A stretch of DNA of 10,696 bases from assembly GCA_027717875.1 (NCBI GenBank), contig JALLOL010000070.1, positions 1 to 10,696 of the forward strand, read 5' to 3'. A program made the position numbers and the translations under genes. The notes below the pieces were generated by a model. It was not told where the DNA came from. It ran no database searches and saw only the letters and a program-made list of their open reading frames with translations. The DNA comes from Acidobacteria bacterium AH-259-L09 (lineage in GTDB: Bacteria > Acidobacteriota > UBA6911 > RPQK01). Shown in pieces: positions 5,714-10,696 of the stretch. The stretch's first letter is position 1; every line of letters begins with the position of its first letter.

Positions 5714-7060
5714 TTACCTCCTCCGATAGATGTCAAATCCCAGCGCAAAGTCAGTCGTCTCTGCGTTCACACCGTACTTGGCCGGTGTGAAATTCCGGGT
5801 GTTGGACAGCAGAATGGTAAAAACGTGCCCGAAGGTTCGAATCTTCACACCCCAAGACAACGTGGAACGCTCGTTTCCAAGTCCACCAAAGCCGGCCAGT
5901 CGGGGTACGTATTCACCGGCCAGCGAAAATCTGGGGTGAAGCGCAAGGTCAGCGCCCAAGCCCAGTGAGAAAGTATTGTTGTCATCGGGGTTCACCATGG
6001 TGGAGCGAAAAACTTTGAGATCCTCATCATTTCTGGAATTAAGGATCAGCGTGGGCACCACGTAAGTGCGGAGCCTCTTATAGTCCAGGGACGTCGCCAG
6101 CTGAATGAATGGAGAATAGTGTCGCAGGAAATTTTCCTGGGCCTCGAGGCCTCCAAGCAAAGACATCTTCCAAAAAGAATTCTGATCGTGATGGATCTCG
6201 TATGTCCCTGTAAAGACAGTCACTTGATCAAAGCGAGCACGAGAGACTCCCACTGTCAAATCATCCCTGAGGGCGTAATTCAATCCCAGATTGATGTTGG
6301 CACCGGCGTCGATCCCGAAAGCATTGCCCGGTCCAGCGTCTAGGATCGGCTGTAAGAAGCGGTGCTCGATATGAACTTCCGTCTCCCCTTTCCTTAGATT
6401 AACCGGAGCGGGGAGATGCATAAACCGTGAGCTGGTATTGAGGCGCCGCCTCACCCCTGGCTCGGCCTGGGTGGTCGTAGGAAGGGCTTCACTGACGCCG
6501 GACACACCACTGTAAGCCCCGGCCGTATAGATGTAATCCCCGCTGGGATCTTCGCTGGAATTGGCAGCGTTAGCGGCCGCGTTAAAGACAACCGGCCCCT
6601 CTGAGGTATCAGGAGCGATCCAATTAAAGTGGAATTCAACGGGGCCGTTGGGAGTTCCTCTCCTGGTGCCTGCCGAGGTGTGTTCGATGTACTGGATGCC
6701 GTTGGCTTCCTTCACCTGTGTCATTTCATCCACAGGCACCAATTGCCCGGCCTGTTTTCCTGAAGTGCCGGAGCGCACGGATAATTCAAATCCCCACCGC
6801 GATTGGCCTGGTTGTCCAATCAGCACGCTGATCGGGTAGGATTGTCCAGCGTTGTAAGTTGCCGGCACTCCAGCTATATAAAATATCCCTCCTCGAGTCC
6901 GCCCTTCATTCAGGGGGAAACTATTGTGGCAGGAGTGACACGTCTGCTCCTGAAAGCCGCCTGTCAGACGCGGCAGCGGGCCGCCTGAAAAACCGAGCAA
7001 GTAGGCGGTCAAAGGCCACACGGAAAGAGATGAAAAAAGAAGCGATCGCCGTAAATTCAT
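5714..7060 (-). CDS. Exported Reeler-like CxxCH protein with C-terminal DUF5777-type beta-barrel
   Basis: The 448-residue product starts at ATG 7060, preceded 7 bases upstream by AAAGGA; the longer frame from 7150 would add 30 basic residues ahead of the signal peptide and is unlikely. Residues 1-27 form a signal peptide (MNLRRSLLFSSLSVWPLTAY). C41-H-S-C44-H45 is a CxxCH motif of the kind that binds c-type haem. Residues about 50-182 are a Reeler-like domain (YNAGQSYPISVLIGQ, NGIQYIEHTSAG, FHFNWIAP, FNAAANAANSSEDPSGD). From about 209 the sequence resembles DUF5777 outer-membrane barrels: EVHIEHRFL, FGIDAGANINLGLNYAL, LTVGVSRARF, followed by alternating strands. It ends LGFDIYRRR rather than with the terminal aromatic usual for outer-membrane barrels. 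First gene of a two-gene minus-strand unit; predicted location outer membrane with a periplasmic or surface domain. Confidence 0.8.
   Translation of the reverse strand: MNLRRSLLFSSLSVWPLTAYLLGFSGGPLPRLTGGFQEQTCHSCHNSFPLNEGRTRGGIFYIAGVPATYNAGQSYPISVLIGQPGQSRWGFELSVRSGTSGKQAGQLVPVDEMTQVKEANGIQYIEHTSAGTRRGTPNGPVEFHFNWIAPDTSEGPVVFNAAANAANSSEDPSGDYIYTAGAYSGVSGVSEALPTTTQAEPGVRRRLNTSSRFMHLPAPVNLRKGETEVHIEHRFLQPILDAGPGNAFGIDAGANINLGLNYALRDDLTVGVSRARFDQVTVFTGTYEIHHDQNSFWKMSLLGGLEAQENFLRHYSPFIQLATSLDYKRLRTYVVPTLILNSRNDEDLKVFRSTMVNPDDNNTFSLGLGADLALHPRFSLAGEYVPRLAGFGGLGNERSTLSWGVKIRTFGHVFTILLSNTRNFTPAKYGVNAETTDFALGFDIYRRR
5716..5724 (-). promoter_or_regulatory. Strong Shine-Dalgarno overlapping the end of the upstream gene
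   Basis: GGAGGAGGT on the minus strand encodes the last arginines of the barrel protein (the TAA follows at 5714-5716). It is the best ribosome binding site in the area. The only start-like codon at proper distance in the right frame is CTG at 5707, which would lengthen the downstream protein by 21 residues. Otherwise the purine run is simply arginine codons. Confidence 0.4.
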
Positions 7061-7362
7061 GGTTGATTCCTTTCTGCCACTGCATTTGGCTCTTTTGGAT
7101 GTCTTGAATTCCTGCACACCTAACAAAGCCCTTCTTCCTTGTTGCCTCATTTCCTTGGCTCATTTTGGAATGGCCACATTATTGATTGATCGATAGTTGT
7201 ATTATACGATCATCGAGTCGGTTTGAAGCCGTGCATACAGGATGGCATGCCGCTTGCTCATCCGGGGGGTAGAAAAACAAATGAACAAAAAGTGTTCCGG
7301 CCGCATCAAGACTTTGAGAGGCGCCAATGCCCCCGATTCGAACGCAGACTGGGGAGGTGAGG
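7061..7362. promoter_or_regulatory. Divergent promoter and leader region between the two exported-protein units
   Basis: This 302-base gap must drive both the minus-strand barrel gene and the plus-strand DUF1549 gene. An AT-rich core at 7181-7212 contains the inverted repeat TGATCG (7187-7192) / CGATCA (7207-7212), a possible regulator site. A weak plus-strand promoter TTGATT (7182-7187), 17-base spacer, TACGAT (7205-7210) overlaps it. Downstream, 7240-7263 can form a hairpin (GGATGGCA with TGC-T-CATCC, one bulge). The remaining leader to 7351 shows no riboswitch I recognise. The open frames crossing it have no signs of coding. Confidence 0.4.
7351..7358 (+). promoter_or_regulatory. Shine-Dalgarno that sets the start of the DUF1549 gene
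   Basis: GGGGAGGT lies 4 bases before ATG 7363 and 10 before the in-frame ATG 7369. The earlier ATG 7327 lies upstream of it and would put twelve polar residues ahead of the signal peptide. The start is therefore 7363 or 7369, not 7327. Confidence 0.65.
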
Positions 7363-9417
7363 ATGACTATGAGAAGGCTATTTACCAAGGCAGTCTGGTG
7401 CTTTGCGCTCGCAGCCACTGTTGCTATTGGAGGCAGCTGGGGATACGAGTCCGTCAAGGGATGGGAAGCTCTTGAGGAGGTTGAGGTTAAGGCAAGTTCT
7501 GTTTCCGATTGTTCCTTCCAGCGCAATCCGGATGGTTTCTTCAATGCGTTGCGAAGCCGCATGGAGGAACTCTCCACCACAACAGCCAGATTCACCAGGC
7601 AAAGCAGCGCCCTCCAGTCCGTGCAGGCAGTTTCGACTCAAGATTCTTCTACTTTTACACACGATATCGCGTCCAGAGGATATATTGATGATTTCATCTT
7701 CGGGAAAATGCGGCAGGACAGTATCCCCCATGCGCCCCTTTGCTCCGATGCTGAGTTCCTACGTCGTGTGACCCTCGATCTTACAGGACGAATTCCAACC
7801 AGCGCTGAGGTGCGCACCTTCCTCCAGAGCAAGGATCCCAATAAACGCAGAACACTGATTCGACAGCTTCTTTCCTGGTGGCCCGATTTGGGTGGGCCGC
7901 GGCGTATAAGCGGCGGAAGAGGGTTCCTAGATAGTGAGTACGGAGATGTGGAAAACACGGGCACGCCCAATTCCCCCAGTCCCGGATTTGTGGATAAATG
8001 GACCATGTTTTTCGGTGACCTGCTCCGAAATACCGCCCGTGATAGCAACGTGCGTCGCTATGTCGAAGGGCGCAACGCCTTCTATGACTTCATTAGGGAG
8101 TTCGTGGCCGCGGGGATGCCCTATGACGTTTTTGTAGAGAGGCTCATCACCGGAAGTGGTAACAACTATACGGTCGGGGAAGCCAACTGGGTGGTGGGCG
8201 GAATTACCCGCATGGGCCCGAGACAGGATACCTATGATACCTTGTGGGTTCGCGCTGCCACCCAATTTCTGGGCCTGAGTCACTTTGATTGCCTTCTGTG
8301 CCATGCCGGTGCCGGCAGAGTGGACAAGGTGAATCTTTGGAGTGCCGGAATCGAGCGAAAACAGGCATGGGAAATGGCCGCCTTTTTCTCCCGCACTCGG
8401 ATCAGGCGGGAGCTTATCAGTCAGAGGCCGCGCAAATATTTCTGGACCGTAAGGGACGTTTCAAGGGGGAACTACCCCTTGAACACTGACTCAGGTAACC
8501 GCCCGCCCCGTTGGTCCTTTGACGGAAGCAATGTCGTGAAACCGAGATACATATTTTCAGAGGCCCAGGCTTCAGGGAGTACCTACCGTGAAGTATTGGC
8601 AAAGAACCTGATACAGGACCGGCAGTTCGCGCGGGCCGCCGTGAACTATCTCTGGAAGGAAATGATGCGCATGGGGATCGTCGAGCCAGCTGATCAGTTT
8701 GACCTGGCGCGCTTGGATCCGTCAGTTGTGCTGCCGGAGGGTTGGAGCCCCCAGCCCACGCATCCGGAGTTACTGGATGCCTTAACCGAGGACTTTATTC
8801 ACAACGGCTTCAGTATTCGTCACATCCTTTTTCTGATAGCGGATTCCAACGCCTACCAGCTCTCCTCGAGTTTCCCTGGGGAATGGAAGGTGGAGTACAC
8901 CCCCTACTTCGCGCGTAAGTATGTGCGGCGATTGTGGGCCGAGGAGATCCATGATGCCATCACCCAGGCTACGGGAGTGGTGGATTCTTATCATATTGAG
9001 GGTTTCAGCACGCCGGTCCAGCGGGCCATGCAGTTTCCGGATACTCAGGAACCTCGGAGTCGGGGAAATGGCAGGGTGAGACTGTTTTTGGACTTCTTCC
9101 TGAGAGGGGACCGGGACCAAAACCCGCGCTCAGATGAAGCGACGATCTTGCAGGCGCTCAACATGATGAACCACCGCTTTGTGGTTTCCCGCATCAAGAA
9201 TTCTAATGAGAACAGCACCGTTTCCAAGCTTCTTGCCAACAACACGCTCTCCGATGCGGACTTGGTGGAGGAGCTCTTCTTGAGCACTCTTAGCCGGTTC
9301 CCCACCGAGGAGGAAATGTCCCTGGGCCTGGCCGCCTTGAAGCCACGCCGGGTTAGAGGAGCCGAAAACCTGCAGTGGGTTCTACTGAACAAGGTAGACT
9401 TTCTCTATAACTATTGA
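7363..9417 (+). CDS. Exported DUF1549/DUF1553 protein with CxxCH motif
   Basis: The 684-residue product begins with a signal peptide (MTMRRLFTKAVWCFALAATV, to about residue 27). A variable segment follows, then DUF1549 from about 107: YIDDFIFGKM, EFLRRVTLDLTGRIPTSAEV (131-150), and FLGLSHFDCLLCHAG containing C310-L-L-C313-H314, a CxxCH site conserved in this family and suggestive of c-type haem or metal. DUF1553 follows from about 405 (REVLAKNLIQDRQFARAAVN, HPELLDALTEDFIHNGFSI, LSTLSRFPTEEE). Such proteins are abundant in Planctomycetes and Acidobacteriota, usually beside DUF1501 genes as here, and their biochemical role is not established. No separate N-terminal cytochrome domain (PSCyt1) is visible. 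It is probably cotranscribed with the DUF1501 gene 43 bases downstream. Family call is firm, function unknown. Confidence 0.88.
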   Translation: MTMRRLFTKAVWCFALAATVAIGGSWGYESVKGWEALEEVEVKASSVSDCSFQRNPDGFFNALRSRMEELSTTTARFTRQSSALQSVQAVSTQDSSTFTHDIASRGYIDDFIFGKMRQDSIPHAPLCSDAEFLRRVTLDLTGRIPTSAEVRTFLQSKDPNKRRTLIRQLLSWWPDLGGPRRISGGRGFLDSEYGDVENTGTPNSPSPGFVDKWTMFFGDLLRNTARDSNVRRYVEGRNAFYDFIREFVAAGMPYDVFVERLITGSGNNYTVGEANWVVGGITRMGPRQDTYDTLWVRAATQFLGLSHFDCLLCHAGAGRVDKVNLWSAGIERKQAWEMAAFFSRTRIRRELISQRPRKYFWTVRDVSRGNYPLNTDSGNRPPRWSFDGSNVVKPRYIFSEAQASGSTYREVLAKNLIQDRQFARAAVNYLWKEMMRMGIVEPADQFDLARLDPSVVLPEGWSPQPTHPELLDALTEDFIHNGFSIRHILFLIADSNAYQLSSSFPGEWKVEYTPYFARKYVRRLWAEEIHDAITQATGVVDSYHIEGFSTPVQRAMQFPDTQEPRSRGNGRVRLFLDFFLRGDRDQNPRSDEATILQALNMMNHRFVVSRIKNSNENSTVSKLLANNTLSDADLVEELFLSTLSRFPTEEEMSLGLAALKPRRVRGAENLQWVLLNKVDFLYNY

Positions 9418-9445
9418 GGGGTTGCTGTCGGAAATTTGATTCGTC

Positions 9446-9452
9446 AGGGAGG
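9446..9452 (+). promoter_or_regulatory. Shine-Dalgarno of the DUF1501 gene
   Basis: AGGGAGG lies 8 bases before ATG 9461 in the 43-base gap after the DUF1549 gene. It confirms the start of a frame that leaves the window without a stop. Confidence 0.6.
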
Positions 9453-9460
9453 CAGAAAAT

Positions 9461-10696
9461 ATGGCAAGCAAAGACAGATTCGGCTGTTGCAATTTACCCC
9501 ACCTGAATAATCCCCTGTGGAGCGCACCCAACTTTAGCCGTAGGCAGTTCTTTCAATTAGCGGGACCTGGGGTAGTAGGCTACTACTTCAGCAAGGTTGC
9601 GCACCCCTTAGAGGTTATGGCCGCGGCAAAAGTCGAGACCCAGAACACAGCTAGAAGCTGCATCTTCATCTTGCTGGCGGGCGCACCCAGCCATGTCGAT
9701 ACGTTTGACCTGAAGGAGGGTCTGTGGGTTCCTTCGGACTTTGCCCCAACCAGCTATGGCGAGATCCGTTTTCCCCAGGGGCTGATGCCGAATCTGGCCG
9801 AAGAGCTTGGTAAGCTGGCTATTGTTCGCTCCGTCAGAGCCTGGGGGCTTGTCCATAGACTCCTCCGTGTCTGGACCCAGATTGCACGCAATCCGGCTGC
9901 GGCATTGGGCAGTATTGCACCTCATGTCGGTGCTGTCGTCGCTCTTGAGAAGGAACAGCCGGGTGTGAAGCTTCCAGGCTTCATCGCCCTAAACGCTGGC
10001 AACGTGGTCGGTCCAGGGTATTTTGCGAGCCAATACGCTCCCTTCAAGCTGAGGACCAACAGGGCCGGATTGCCCGGCAGTACCCACCCCGATGGGCAAG
10101 CGCGCTTCGAGTCTCGCCTGCAGCTTCTTGATGTCATGGATTCCCGCTTGCGTGTGAACTCTCCCTTGGGTCGGGAAGCAGAAAACATGGGCGTATTTTA
10201 CCAGCAAGCGCGCCAGCTTATGTACGATCCTGAGGTGGATGCTGTTTTCAAGTTTACTGCAGAGGAAAGAACCCGCTACGGTGAGAACAGGTTCGGCGAT
10301 GCCTGTATTGTGGCACGCAACATTGTCAAGGCCAACCTCGGAACCCGCTTCGTTCAGATCCAGCATGGGGGTTGGGATAACCATGCAAATATTTACAACC
10401 CCAACGGCGGAATCTATATTCGGACCCGCGCCTTGGATGTGGGTTTGGCCACGTTGCTTCAGGATCTGGCGGCTGCTCCGGGCTTGGCACCGGGAAAGAG
10501 CCTGCTGGATGAGACCCTCATTGTGATCATGGGTGAGTTCGGCCGCACGGTCCAGAGTCTTAACGTTCGGCAGGGCAGAGACCACCATCTTCAGCAGTTT
10601 GCTCTGTTCGCCGGCGGGGGCGTACAAGGAGGTCGCGTCATCGGCGCTACCGATCGCACCGGGGCCTACACCGAGGAGCCCGGCTGGGAGCGTAAC
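9461..10696 (+). CDS. Tat-exported DUF1501 protein (C-terminus off the right edge)
   Basis: I translated 412 uninterrupted codons from ATG 9461 to the edge. Residues 26-31 (SRRQFF) followed by a weakly hydrophobic stretch ending near MAAA (53-56) form a twin-arginine signal, typical of DUF1501 proteins. Family landmarks are CIFILLAGAPSHVDTFDLK (67-85), HGGWDNHANI (302-311), LIVIMGEFGRT (353-363) and GRDHH (372-376). The Asp/His placement fits the alkaline phosphatase/sulfatase-like superfamily to which DUF1501 is assigned, so a metal-dependent hydrolase is possible but unproven. Family members are commonly about 420-480 residues, so only a short tail is missing. The pairing with DUF1549/DUF1553 is a recurring one and suggests that the two act together in the envelope. 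Confidence 0.88.
   Translation, partial: MASKDRFGCCNLPHLNNPLWSAPNFSRRQFFQLAGPGVVGYYFSKVAHPLEVMAAAKVETQNTARSCIFILLAGAPSHVDTFDLKEGLWVPSDFAPTSYGEIRFPQGLMPNLAEELGKLAIVRSVRAWGLVHRLLRVWTQIARNPAAALGSIAPHVGAVVALEKEQPGVKLPGFIALNAGNVVGPGYFASQYAPFKLRTNRAGLPGSTHPDGQARFESRLQLLDVMDSRLRVNSPLGREAENMGVFYQQARQLMYDPEVDAVFKFTAEERTRYGENRFGDACIVARNIVKANLGTRFVQIQHGGWDNHANIYNPNGGIYIRTRALDVGLATLLQDLAAAPGLAPGKSLLDETLIVIMGEFGRTVQSLNVRQGRDHHLQQFALFAGGGVQGGRVIGATDRTGAYTEEPGWERN

Noticed and set aside
7213..7350. Riboswitch in the leader of the DUF1549 gene
   Set aside because: I find one short bulged hairpin but none of the conserved core motifs of the riboswitch classes I know.
7179..7595. 138-residue minus-strand open frame
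   Set aside because: It lies across the leader and the signal-peptide region of the plus-strand DUF1549 gene, shows no domain or ribosome binding site, and is explained as a shadow frame.

Overview
The window looks like a piece of a Gram-negative, soil or subsurface type bacterial genome, most likely Acidobacteriota. I infer this from the secreted proteins: a DUF1549/DUF1553 plus DUF1501 gene pair, a DUF5777-like outer-membrane barrel, Reeler-like (choice-of-anchor V) domains and an 'FADG' C-terminal domain that I associate with Acidobacteriota. Base composition is moderately GC-rich. No rRNA, tRNA, CRISPR array, transposase or phage gene is visible.

Left part (1-879, minus): a tandem GNAT-type acetyltransferase whose C-terminus runs off the left edge. 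It is divergent from a three-gene plus-strand unit, and the roughly 300-base gap between them holds degenerate micro-repeats that form an inverted pair.

Second part (1180-4334, plus): a tight operon of a YhaM-like 3'-5' exoribonuclease (OB fold + HD domain), a fusion of a ribosome hibernation factor (HPF/RaiA, S30AE) to an ECF-sigma-like module, and a class I PLP aminotransferase of the AspB type. Gaps are 19 bases and 1 base. The fusion is the most unusual gene here. Its sigma region-4-like helix-turn-helix is acidic where DNA-binding homologues are basic, so it may be a protein-binding relic rather than a working sigma factor. RNA decay and ribosome hibernation sitting together suggests a stationary-phase or stress role for the first two genes.

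Third part (4314-7060): a perfect 73-bp palindrome made of repeated AAAAGGGTCAGACC-type units overlaps the end of the aminotransferase gene and separates it from two convergent minus-strand genes. Both encode exported proteins with an N-terminal Reeler-like domain and a cytochrome-like Cys/His motif. One carries a C-terminal beta-barrel, the other the 'FADG' domain. A degenerate TTCGTGCC-type micro-repeat lies between the two genes and obscures the start of the second.

Right part (7363-10696, plus): divergent from the above, a DUF1549/DUF1553 protein with a signal peptide and a CxxCH motif is followed 43 bases later by a Tat-exported DUF1501 protein truncated by the right edge. With the two Reeler-like genes this forms a divergent locus of four exported proteins, three with cytochrome-like Cys/His motifs. 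That would fit an envelope redox or polymer-processing function, but no substrate can be read from the sequence.
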